DNA of 57,017 nucleotides. Origin: a virus. Made by a program: the position numbers and the translations under genes. The notes under the pieces were generated by a model. That model had not been told where the DNA came from. It saw only the letters and a list, made by a program, of their open reading frames with translations, and did no database searches. Below are positions 1 to 6,718 of this stretch, piece by piece. Positions within the stretch are counted from its first letter, which is position 1, and each line of letters opens with the position of its first letter. The stretch spans positions 1 through 57,017 of the IMG/VR virus record IMGVR_UViG_3300047356_000921; one strand, 5' to 3'.

Positions 1-1232
1 AACTTACACAAGCATCAGAAAGAATAACTGCTTCACGTGATACAGCACGTAGCGAACGTGACGAAGCAATTAACTTTGTTAAAGAAGTTACAGGAGTACT
101 TGTAACACTAGGTAACAAGGTACAAGGCTTCCAAGAAGACACTGATACAGAATCAATGACAGCCAAAGATAGAGCATCATTTAAAAAGATGGCTGTTAAT
201 GCAGAGAAGTTTACTAAAACACTAAAGCAAGCTCTGTTTGGTAAAATACTTGACATGCAAGAAGGCAGTGATGTTACTGGACAAGAAATAAAAGAATTTT
301 TAGAAGCATGTGTACGTGGCGATGTAATTAACATGCTACAAGTTATTGGCACAAGCCAAGGTAATATTAAAGATCATGTTAATCCAAAATATCAAAAAGT
401 GTTTGATGTATTTGTAGAAGAAAACATCTTTAGTTATGCGCCAGGCACAACATCAGGTGCTATTGGTCCAGGCGAAATGGCTCTGTCAATGATGGGTAAC
501 CCTGCTGAAAAAGGCAAGAAGGGCGACTTGAAGATTGGTGACGAAGAAGTTGAAATCAAAGCGAGTGCAAAAACAGGTGGACGCTTTAACAGTAAAGCTA
601 TTGCTAAAGCAACTACAGGTTGGCAAACTTGGGCTCAAAAGATTAACGACATAATGACTCAAGCACCAGAAGATGCAACTATATCAGTTACACAAAAAGA
701 TGGTTCAGAAAAACTTATTCCTGCACGTGAGTACAATGGTAACAGACACAATGTAATCAAAGGCAAAGCCAAAGAAGGTAGCAAGTACAATTGGAATGCA
801 TCAGGCTTTAAAGCTCTAAACATTGAAGTATTACAACCTTACTCAAACTTACGACAAACGTTTGACTTGTTTGAATCTACTATACGAGCTCTTGTACAGA
901 ACTATGACAAACTAAGTAAACCACAACAAGGTAATTCACATCACAAGCCATTTAATCCAGGTGACTTGATTGAAGCCGCTATCAACGATGACGGCACAGT
1001 TGATATGAAGAAAATGAATATTGCGTATTCTAAAATTGCATATGCAAGTTATCACTTAGCAGATGGTATTACAACTGTTATGCTTCTAAGAACTGATAAC
1101 TTAGAGTACACTATATTTAGAAACGCAGACGAACTAGTTGATCAAATGAACAGCGACAGTATTATTACTGGCGGTGGATTTAACTGGAATGACGATCAAC
1201 AAACACCTACTCCAGGTTATATAGCTTCCTAA
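1..1232 (+). CDS. Hypothetical protein, 5'-truncated, possible PD-(D/E)XK-like fold
   Basis: The frame is open from base 3, so the gene begins left of the window; an internal ATG at 156 is probably not the true start. The first 50 visible residues are charged and helical. Counting from the internal ATG, a stretch at residues 123-135 reads GDLKIGDEEVEIK and is followed by GGRF. A D-(about 9)-E-x-K arrangement after a Gly-rich loop is typical of PD-(D/E)XK nuclease-like proteins. No other family signature is visible, so the fold is an inference and a structural or regulatory role is equally possible. No gene symbol is justified. Confidence 0.75.
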   Translation, partial: LTQASERITASRDTARSERDEAINFVKEVTGVLVTLGNKVQGFQEDTDTESMTAKDRASFKKMAVNAEKFTKTLKQALFGKILDMQEGSDVTGQEIKEFLEACVRGDVINMLQVIGTSQGNIKDHVNPKYQKVFDVFVEENIFSYAPGTTSGAIGPGEMALSMMGNPAEKGKKGDLKIGDEEVEIKASAKTGGRFNSKAIAKATTGWQTWAQKINDIMTQAPEDATISVTQKDGSEKLIPAREYNGNRHNVIKGKAKEGSKYNWNASGFKALNIEVLQPYSNLRQTFDLFESTIRALVQNYDKLSKPQQGNSHHKPFNPGDLIEAAINDDGTVDMKKMNIAYSKIAYASYHLADGITTVMLLRTDNLEYTIFRNADELVDQMNSDSIITGGGFNWNDDQQTPTPGYIAS

Positions 1233-1264
1233 CTTTTTATATCTAAACCCATACTTTTGCTAGG

Positions 1265-1293
1265 TTGTATTCTCACGACTCTAATGCTATATT
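1265..1293 (+). promoter_or_regulatory. Sigma70-type promoter with extended -10
   Basis: TTGTAT (1265-1270), 17 bp, then TATATT (1288-1293) preceded by TGC, 20 bp upstream of the small ORF at 1313. It would drive that ORF only, since the next gene is convergent. Confidence 0.55.
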
Positions 1294-1312
1294 AGTACAA
1301 AGGAGAAACTCT

Positions 1313-1399
1313 ATGGAACTATTAATAATGATTATAGTAATTGGTTTAACTATCCCGTTTGTAGGATTGCTTTGGATGTTCTATGATATGTTCAAGTAA
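1313..1399 (+). CDS. 28-residue single-span membrane peptide
   Basis: A small ORF with a strong Shine-Dalgarno (AAGGAGAAA) eight bases before ATG. The peptide is almost entirely hydrophobic (MELLIMIIVIGLTIPFVG...) and ends FYDMFK, so it is a single membrane helix with a short basic tail. It has its own promoter at 1265 and its last 8 bases overlap the end of the convergent HTH gene. The function is unknown. Confidence 0.55.
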   Translation: MELLIMIIVIGLTIPFVGLLWMFYDMFK

Positions 1400-1652
1400 C
1401 GCTAGGAAATCCGTACTTTTTCATTTTAGCAATTAAATTGGTTCTGCCTATCTTTAATAGTTTGGCAGCCTTAGTTTGATTGCCTTCAGATCTTGCAAGT
1501 GCATCACTAATTCTATCACGTTCAAGCATTTCAACTTCATCAGGTAATGCAGTTTCAAATTTAAGTTGCTCGTGATATTCGGCAAGTTCTCCGCATATGT
1601 TCCAAAGTGCTTCTTGTTCTTCTCGGTATTTTTGAGTTTCTAAATCATTCAT
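1392..1652 (-). CDS. Fis-type helix-turn-helix DNA-binding protein
   Basis: This is an 86-residue protein. Residues about 47-82 match the HTH_8/Fis motif, the C-terminal DNA-binding segment of NtrC-type activators: ISDALARSEGNQTKAAKLL then GRTNLIAKMKKYGF. The N-terminal half is helical and acidic and may dimerise. It is transcribed away from the csgF-csgG cassette, with a late-type octamer just upstream of its start (1657-1664, reverse strand) and a palindrome in the shared intergenic region. Autoregulation or control of the curli-like genes is a reasonable inference. Similar orphan Fis-like proteins occur in T4-like marine phages. Confidence 0.8.
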   Translation of the reverse strand: MNDLETQKYREEQEALWNICGELAEYHEQLKFETALPDEVEMLERDRISDALARSEGNQTKAAKLLKIGRTNLIAKMKKYGFPSVT

Positions 1653-1656
1653 ATTG

Positions 1657-1664
1657 TATTTATT
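1657..1664 (-). promoter_or_regulatory. T4-type late promoter octamer AATAAATA
   Basis: On the reverse strand AATAAATA lies a few bases before the HTH gene start at 1652. Spacing that short would leave almost no leader, so transcription may start inside the leader or use a second element. Confidence 0.45.
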
Positions 1665-1696
1665 ACTGTATAATTTTTGGTGTAGTTATTATGTAG

Positions 1697-1714
1697 GTGT
1701 AAAAATATTTACAC
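1697..1714 (+). promoter_or_regulatory. Palindrome, candidate operator
   Basis: GTGTAAA-AATA-TTTACAC is a perfect 7-bp inverted repeat with a 4-bp centre. It is midway between the divergent HTH gene and csgF, and its size suits a dimeric HTH regulator. Binding by the neighbouring Fis-like protein is inference. Confidence 0.4.
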
Positions 1715-1746
1715 TTAACGCTAAATACAAACGCAGGGCACAGAAT

Positions 1747-1754
1747 AATAAATA
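1747..1754 (+). promoter_or_regulatory. Late promoter octamer AATAAATA for the csgF cassette
   Basis: The octamer lies 16 bp upstream of csgF, which also has a GGAGG Shine-Dalgarno. The flanking 12-mer TAAATACAAACG occurs twice, 27 bp apart (1722 and 1749), as if the promoter element had been duplicated. Confidence 0.6.
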
Positions 1755-1769
1755 CAAACGGAGGATCTT

Positions 1770-2228
1770 ATGAAAAGATTATTATTATTAGCGGCTATAT
1801 TTATTACCTTTGCTCCCAACATTGCGGCTAGCGAACTAAATTGGGGTTTCAAAAATCCTAGTTTTAGTGGACAAGGCTATTCATCGCACGTATTAAGTGC
1901 TGAACAGCTACAGTTTAATCGCAAGCAAGACATTGAAAAAGAGGCAGAAGCAGAGGCAAGAAGAATAGAACGCGAACTAGAAAACAGTACTCTTAATAAG
2001 TTTTTAAAGAACGTAGAGAGTAGAATATATGCACAAATATCCAAACAGATGGTTGATGCAATGTTTGCAGATTGTACAGATACGTGTTCTAACACAGGCA
2101 CAGCAGAGATTGAAGGTTCAACAATAACTTGGATAAAAGCAGACGGGATGATAACTTTGACTATTGTAGGTGAAGACGGTACAGTAACAGAGATAGCAAT
2201 ACCGGCAGATGGAGATTTTAGCTTTTAA
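1770..2228 (+). CDS. csgF: CsgF-like curli assembly protein
   Basis: In bacteria CsgF is secreted through CsgG, plugs the CsgG pore with its N-terminus and anchors the nucleator at the cell surface. This 152-residue protein has a Sec signal peptide (cleavage near NIAAS, residues 17-21). The mature N-terminus ELNWGFKNPSFSGQG carries the N-P-x-F-x-G signature by which E. coli CsgF binds CsgG. A charged helix follows (about 45-75), and the tail TVTEIAIPADGDFSF resembles CsgF C-termini. A Cys pair, CTDTC, is unusual. It is first in a late-promoted operon, with csgG starting one base after its stop. The assignment rests on motif and synteny. Confidence 0.87.
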   Translation: MKRLLLLAAIFITFAPNIAASELNWGFKNPSFSGQGYSSHVLSAEQLQFNRKQDIEKEAEAEARRIERELENSTLNKFLKNVESRIYAQISKQMVDAMFADCTDTCSNTGTAEIEGSTITWIKADGMITLTIVGEDGTVTEIAIPADGDFSF

Positions 2229-2229
2229 C

Positions 2230-3237
2230 ATGAAAGTACTCATTGCCCTATTATCACTAGCATTGCTAGGCGGGTGTGCTATGAATCCTAGTTTACAAAC
2301 GTTAAGAGATTCAGAGACGTCACCTGTAGTACAGGAATCACCAATCGCAGAACGATTAGAAGATGTACCTGTAATTGATGGACCCAAGATTACAATAGCT
2401 GTTTATAGTTTTAGTGATAAAACAGGACAGCGAAAACCAAGCGATGCTGTATCAAATTTGAGTTCAGCAGTAACACAAGGTGGTGAAGTTTGGGTAATCA
2501 AAGCTCTGCAAGATATAGGAAACGAAGGGTGGTTCGAAGTAGTTGAACGAGTAGGGATGGATAATCTCATTAAAGAAAGACAACTTATTCGACAAACACG
2601 TGAGCAGTACGAAGGCAAAGAAGCTACTAATTTACAGCCGTTGTTATTCGCAGGGCTTATTTTAGAGGGAGGCATAATTGGGTATGACAGCAATGTTGCT
2701 GTTGGAGGTGCAGGCGCAAGATGGCTAGGCGTTGGTTCTCAAACTCAATACAGAATAGATACCGTTACTATAGCATTAAGAATTGTTAGTGTAAGTACGG
2801 GGAAGGTGCTTTTAAGCATAGCAACTGAAAAAACGATTGCAAGCCATCAGTCCGGAGCGGACATATTTAAGTTCCTAGATATGGGGACTAGATTGTTAGA
2901 AACTGAGATAGGATTTTCAGTTAACGAACCGGTAAACTACGCTACAAGGGCTGCCATCGAGCAGGCAGTAGTTGAGTTAGTTTACGAAGGAGAAAAAAAG
3001 GGACTTTGGAAGTTTAAAGATAGAACATACACAGGAACATTACCTGCAACTAGACCATTAAAACTAAGCGAAGCATTAGAAAAATGGCCAGATCAAAGAT
3101 TGTATTGTGATGCAACTGATATGTGTTATCCGGCAACGGCTAAAGATAACAACCAAATGAGGGATAATAATGAAGTTAAAGATGTTAACATTGTCGTTGA
3201 TGACACTGCTAATGACGACTCCGGCTCTGGCGAATGA
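2230..3237 (+). CDS. csgG: CsgG-like outer-membrane curli secretion channel lipoprotein
   Basis: CsgG forms a nonameric outer-membrane pore for unfolded curlin subunits. The ATG at 2230 gives a lipoprotein signal with lipobox LGGC; a start at 2209 would add seven residues inside csgF and is less likely. Family motifs follow in order: IAVYSFSDKTGQ, a KP...NLSSAV loop, GWFEVVERVGMDNLIKERQ, LEGGIIGYDSN, GAGARWLGVGSQTQYRID, VSTGKVLLSIATEKTI, NEPVNYATRAAIEQAV and KGLWKF. Relative to E. coli, the constriction loop keeps Asn but has Leu for Phe56 and Ser/Asp at the Tyr51 position. About 60 extra C-terminal residues are acidic and overlap the next gene. Confidence 0.94.
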   Translation: MKVLIALLSLALLGGCAMNPSLQTLRDSETSPVVQESPIAERLEDVPVIDGPKITIAVYSFSDKTGQRKPSDAVSNLSSAVTQGGEVWVIKALQDIGNEGWFEVVERVGMDNLIKERQLIRQTREQYEGKEATNLQPLLFAGLILEGGIIGYDSNVAVGGAGARWLGVGSQTQYRIDTVTIALRIVSVSTGKVLLSIATEKTIASHQSGADIFKFLDMGTRLLETEIGFSVNEPVNYATRAAIEQAVVELVYEGEKKGLWKFKDRTYTGTLPATRPLKLSEALEKWPDQRLYCDATDMCYPATAKDNNQMRDNNEVKDVNIVVDDTANDDSGSGE

Positions 3238-3922
3238 TATCTATATTACACAAGTAGGTGATAATTTAGATTTAGACATTACACAAGACGGGTCTGATAA
3301 CCAGTTTGGTGATAGCACTACCGGTGTTTCACTAGCAGGTGACGGCATGGTGTTCTCAATTACACAAACGGGCGACAGCAATGATATTGCGGCAGTTATT
3401 AATGGTGATTCATATACTGGTACATGGGTATTTACTGGTAACACAAACGTAGTAGATTTTAAATGTGACAGTCTAGGTACCGCAGGTGCAGGCAACTGTG
3501 AATCTGTTGATCTTGATATTACTACTACAGGTGATGACAATACTTTTAAATTTTATATAGGCGAAAACTCAGACGCTGAAGGGGCTGATGTAACATTTAC
3601 TGTTACTGGCGACGACAACGTAGTTGATGCTGATATAGATGGTATAGATTCAACTGTAACCGTTGTAGTAAACAACAGTACTAGTTTACACTCTGGTGGT
3701 GCTACTAGTGCAACTGACAATACCTTAAGTTCAACTAATGCAGGTAACATTATTGATATAGACGTAGATGGTGCTGGTGATGCAAACGGACACTTGATAG
3801 ACTTAACAGTCACAGGTGGAGGTAATGTATTCACTATTACACAAAGCGGCACAGGCGATAACGTAATTGATGCAACTTTTACAACTGAAGGTAGTACAGT
3901 AGACATTACGCAGAGCGATTAG
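3170..3922 (+). CDS. Secreted curlin-repeat protein 1 (CsgA/CsgB-like)
   Basis: A 250-residue protein with a Sec signal peptide ending ALA, followed by mature ANDIYITQVGDNL. Curlin-type units (x-x-Q-x-G-D-x-N) recur, for example QVGDNLDLDITQDGSDN, SITQTGDSNDI, VTGDDNVVDADI and TQSGTGDNVID. The composition is Gly/Asp/Asn/Thr rich with alternating hydrophobics, as expected of a beta-helical amyloid. Its first 68 bases, coding only the signal peptide, overlap the end of csgG. It has one Cys pair. It is the probable substrate of the CsgG/CsgF pore; whether it is the major subunit or the nucleator cannot be told. Confidence 0.85.
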   Translation: MKLKMLTLSLMTLLMTTPALANDIYITQVGDNLDLDITQDGSDNQFGDSTTGVSLAGDGMVFSITQTGDSNDIAAVINGDSYTGTWVFTGNTNVVDFKCDSLGTAGAGNCESVDLDITTTGDDNTFKFYIGENSDAEGADVTFTVTGDDNVVDADIDGIDSTVTVVVNNSTSLHSGGATSATDNTLSSTNAGNIIDIDVDGAGDANGHLIDLTVTGGGNVFTITQSGTGDNVIDATFTTEGSTVDITQSD

Positions 3923-3923
3923 T

Positions 3924-5060
3924 ATGAAAATACTAATTCTCGTTTTATCCGTTTTTCTGGCTAGTTCAACGTTGGCGAATGCCCAAATAGGCACCGTAAC
4001 AGAACTTAACGGAGTTGGACAGATAAAACGTGACAAGGATATAATAGGCAACGACACAGGCACGTCTGTTGAACAAATGGACGAAGCAATTACAGAAAAG
4101 GGCAGGATGCGTATTGACTTTGTTGATGACACACGATTAGATGTTGTTGATCATAGCAGAGTAGTTATTGACGAATTTATATACGATCCTGCTACAGGCA
4201 CAGGGAAACTAGATATTAGAGCAAGCATTGGTGCTGTTCGATATGCTAGTGGACAGATTGCCAAAAACTCAAGACAGCAAGTAAGATTAAGAACTCCAAC
4301 AGCAACTATTTCTGTACGTGGCACAGACTTTGCTATGATTGTAAATGAAATTGGCGAAAGTTATGTAACATTACTACCTAGTTGCGAATATGACGGAATG
4401 GGCAACGAGCTCGAATGTGTAACCGGAGAAATTAAAGTAGAAAATGACGGCGGCTATGTTATTATGAATCAAGCATTTCAAATGACTCGTGTTAATAGTT
4501 ACAGCCAGCGTCCTAGTCCTCCTGTTATTGTTGACCTTACCGAACCACAGATTACAGGTATGCTTATAGTAAGACGCAAAGATCCTATTACTACAGCACA
4601 AGAAAAAGTATATCTAGAACAAAGAAAAACAGACATATTAAGTTTTGATTTTTTAAAGTTTGACGAATTAGAACAAGATGAACTTGTAGACAGCATCAAA
4701 GACATATGGGTAACAGAGTTAGATAGAGGTGCTGACTATTATCTACGTGAACAGTTGCTAAATATGATTGACGAGTTAAACAAGGCCTTATTAAAAAGTT
4801 TTCAAGATGAGCTACAAAAACAAAACGAAGAATTTTTTAAAGATAGAGCGTTAGGCTACGATGAAGATACAGGCATGTTTATAGATTTTGAAGATCCGAT
4901 GTGGCACATACGCAGACAGGATGTTAGTATAGAGAATACAATAGACATATATCTACACAACGAGTATGGATATAAACTTAATATAGAGCAGGGTGATGAA
5001 GCAGTATACGATTATATGCTTGGCGTTGGCAACAACAATATTAATATCAAACAACGCTAG
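3924..5060 (+). CDS. Secreted FecR-domain protein
   Basis: A 378-residue protein with a Sec signal peptide (cleavage near ANA/QIG, about residue 20). Residues about 22-200 form a FecR domain: early GxVxxLxGxxxIKR, GRMRIDFVDDTRLDVVDHS, IGAVRYASGQI, and the diagnostic RTPTATISVRGTDFAMIV. A charged helical region (about 220-320) follows, then a tail ending NNNINIKQR that echoes curlin strand units. There is no transmembrane segment, so unlike classical FecR it is not an inner-membrane anti-sigma sensor. Its place between two curlin genes suggests a periplasmic or surface scaffold for the fibre. It starts one base after curlin 1. Confidence 0.85.
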   Translation: MKILILVLSVFLASSTLANAQIGTVTELNGVGQIKRDKDIIGNDTGTSVEQMDEAITEKGRMRIDFVDDTRLDVVDHSRVVIDEFIYDPATGTGKLDIRASIGAVRYASGQIAKNSRQQVRLRTPTATISVRGTDFAMIVNEIGESYVTLLPSCEYDGMGNELECVTGEIKVENDGGYVIMNQAFQMTRVNSYSQRPSPPVIVDLTEPQITGMLIVRRKDPITTAQEKVYLEQRKTDILSFDFLKFDELEQDELVDSIKDIWVTELDRGADYYLREQLLNMIDELNKALLKSFQDELQKQNEEFFKDRALGYDEDTGMFIDFEDPMWHIRRQDVSIENTIDIYLHNEYGYKLNIEQGDEAVYDYMLGVGNNNINIKQR

Positions 5061-5709
5061 GGCAAATGACATTTATATCAACCAAGTAGGTGACAACTTG
5101 GAAATGCAAGTTATACAAGATGGCGATAACAACTATTTCCAGTATTGTACAAACGGCAATGATTCAAATTGTAAAGATGTAAACGGCAACGCACACGGTC
5201 GGGCAGACGGATTTACTAGTGACGATGCTATAGTGAATAGTGGTACAGTTGGCAACGATAATAAAGTTGTTGTAGCACACGCTACTGGAACAGGCAATAA
5301 TAACATCAATGAAACAAACATTGGAATCATAGGTGATCGCAACAAAGTACAAAACTTCTTTTCAAACCACAGTAGTGGAAGCCACAATTATAGTAATCAA
5401 GATTGGGGCGGTACTAAAGAAACTAATATTATGATTACAGGCGATGACAATTATGTAAAGGTTGACAGCGATAGTTATGGAGAAGTATATAGTGAGATTG
5501 AAGTAACTGGTGATGACAACAGTGTAATACTATGGCAAAGGTCAATGAATAATAGTGCTTCAATAGACGTAACCAATGCAGGCGGCCCTAGTACTGTTAC
5601 TGTTCATCAACTTGGTAGTAGTTACCAAGACACAGGATTAAACACATACGGTATTTCACAGACATGCGCTAATGCCAATGGTTGTTCAGTCACTGTGACG
5701 CAAAACTAA
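4996..5709 (+). CDS. Secreted curlin-repeat protein 2 (CsgA/CsgB-like)
   Basis: About 237 residues. ATG 4996 is preferred; a GTG at 4993 is also in frame. The signal peptide ends ARA, and mature ANDIYINQVGDNL nearly repeats the start of curlin protein 1. Units such as VIQDGDNNYF, VGNDNKVVV, IMITGDDNYVKV, IEVTGDDNSVIL and SVTVTQN recur to the C-terminus. It has two Cys pairs (CTNGNDSNC and a C-terminal pair). The signal peptide is coded within the 3' end of the FecR gene. With curlin 1 it probably forms the amyloid pair (main subunit and nucleator). Confidence 0.85.
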   Translation: MKQYTIICLALATTILISNNARANDIYINQVGDNLEMQVIQDGDNNYFQYCTNGNDSNCKDVNGNAHGRADGFTSDDAIVNSGTVGNDNKVVVAHATGTGNNNINETNIGIIGDRNKVQNFFSNHSSGSHNYSNQDWGGTKETNIMITGDDNYVKVDSDSYGEVYSEIEVTGDDNSVILWQRSMNNSASIDVTNAGGPSTVTVHQLGSSYQDTGLNTYGISQTCANANGCSVTVTQN

Positions 5710-5716
5710 ATAAATA
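5709..5716 (+). promoter_or_regulatory. Late promoter octamer AATAAATA
   Basis: It overlaps the end of curlin gene 2 and lies 39 bp before the GTG start at 5756. Confidence 0.5.
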
Positions 5717-5755
5717 CTACTGACAGAGGGCAATACTGTCAGAAAGTAGGGCGTA

Positions 5756-6238
5756 GTGATAGATCCAATTACAGCGATTGCTGGAGCAACCGCGGCGTTC
5801 AACACAATAAAGCAAGGCTTTGCAGTTGGACGTGACATAGAATCAATGGCTGGCGATCTCGGAAGATGGATGGGAGCAGTCAGTGATATCAAAAAAGCAG
5901 AGGAACTCAATAAAAAACCTCCGCTATTCAAAAAACTTTTCCAAGCAGGTAGTGTTGAAGAAGAAGCAATGCAAATCTTTATGGCTAAAAAGAAAGCCCA
6001 AGATATGCGAGAAGAACTGAAACAGATTATTAGTTTTACTAGAGGTCCAAGTGCTTGGGAAGAACTTCTAAAAACAGAAGCAGACATCCGTAAGAAAAGA
6101 CAAAAAGCAATATACGATCAAGAAGAAAGACAAAGAGCATTTATTGAAGGAACTGCCATTGTTATAGGACTTTTGATATTAGTTGGAGGAGTATTAGCGT
6201 TATTTTGGTTTGTAGCAAAAGCGAGGGGCATGATATAG
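5756..6238 (+). CDS. Hypothetical protein with C-terminal membrane anchor
   Basis: A 160-residue protein starting at GTG (no ATG for 30 codons; AGTAGGG upstream). The N-terminus MIDPITAIAGATAAFNTIK is apolar and is followed by a long charged helical region (about 45-130). One transmembrane helix lies near 134-154, with a short basic tail. It could place a coiled coil on the cytoplasmic face of the inner membrane. Its late promoter and its place between the curlin genes and the cyclase suggest an accessory envelope role. No family recognised. Confidence 0.7.
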   Translation: MIDPITAIAGATAAFNTIKQGFAVGRDIESMAGDLGRWMGAVSDIKKAEELNKKPPLFKKLFQAGSVEEEAMQIFMAKKKAQDMREELKQIISFTRGPSAWEELLKTEADIRKKRQKAIYDQEERQRAFIEGTAIVIGLLILVGGVLALFWFVAKARGMI

Positions 6239-6241
6239 ATA

Positions 6242-6463
6242 ATGGTATACAAATACCAAGACTACATATACGTACACGATTATGGTCGCGGCAAACTTTA
6301 CAAAGGAGATCATTTACTTTTTAAAGGAAATGCTTGGAGCGGCATTATAGAGTTTCTCAATGCTACAAACAATGCTTCAGAAGTAAGAGAAATGTTCAAA
6401 GCTCAACTTGAACAGCGCGAAGTAGTAAAATTTAGACAACATCAAGGAAACATAGAAAAATGA
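6242..6463 (+). CDS. Hypothetical 73-residue protein
   Basis: Small soluble protein that starts with a Tyr-rich segment (YKYQDYIYVHDYGRGKLYKG) suggesting a beta hairpin and ends with a helix. It sits three bases after the previous gene and overlaps the next by ATGA. No family recognised. Confidence 0.65.
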   Translation: MVYKYQDYIYVHDYGRGKLYKGDHLLFKGNAWSGIIEFLNATNNASEVREMFKAQLEQREVVKFRQHQGNIEK

Positions 6464-6678
6464 TACACGCATTTATGCTAGTAGTACTATTAGGTGGTGA
6501 GATACAACCGAGCCCTATGTATTTTAGAAGTATTGATGTTTGTCAATATTATGCTAAACGTATACCGAGACAGTATGGTAACTACGGATCAAAGTATCTA
6601 ATACCGGCAGAGCATAGAATTACAGCATATTGTAAGCCTGTAAAGGTTCAAGATGGTCCATACATATACGATCACTAA
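6460..6678 (+). CDS. Hypothetical exported 72-residue protein
   Basis: The start overlaps the previous stop (ATGA). A short apolar N-terminus (MIHAFMLVVLLGG) could be a signal peptide. The rest has two Cys and many Tyr, in the pattern F-x-S-x-D-x-C-x-Y/F-x-A-(R/K) with a later C. The protein encoded at 19732 has the same layout, so the two may be distant paralogues. No function known. Confidence 0.65.
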   Translation: MIHAFMLVVLLGGEIQPSPMYFRSIDVCQYYAKRIPRQYGNYGSKYLIPAEHRITAYCKPVKVQDGPYIYDH

Positions 6679-6684
6679 TAAATA
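6677..6684 (+). promoter_or_regulatory. Late promoter octamer AATAAATA for the cyclase gene
   Basis: The octamer is 35 bp upstream of the adenylate cyclase start, at the 3' end of the preceding gene. Confidence 0.5.
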
Positions 6685-6718
6685 GAGTTATAAAACAAAA
6701 GTTAATAGGAATTTAAAA

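Noticed and set aside
2209-2229. Upstream ATG for csgG
   Set aside because: It would add seven residues inside the csgF end before the signal peptide; the ATG at 2230 gives a correct lipoprotein signal directly after the csgF stop.
3241-3906. Two leftward ORFs antisense to curlin gene 1
   Set aside because: They mirror the repeated Gly/Asp/Thr codons of the curlin units (Ser/Val/Pro-rich products) and have no ribosome site; the + frame has a signal peptide and repeats.
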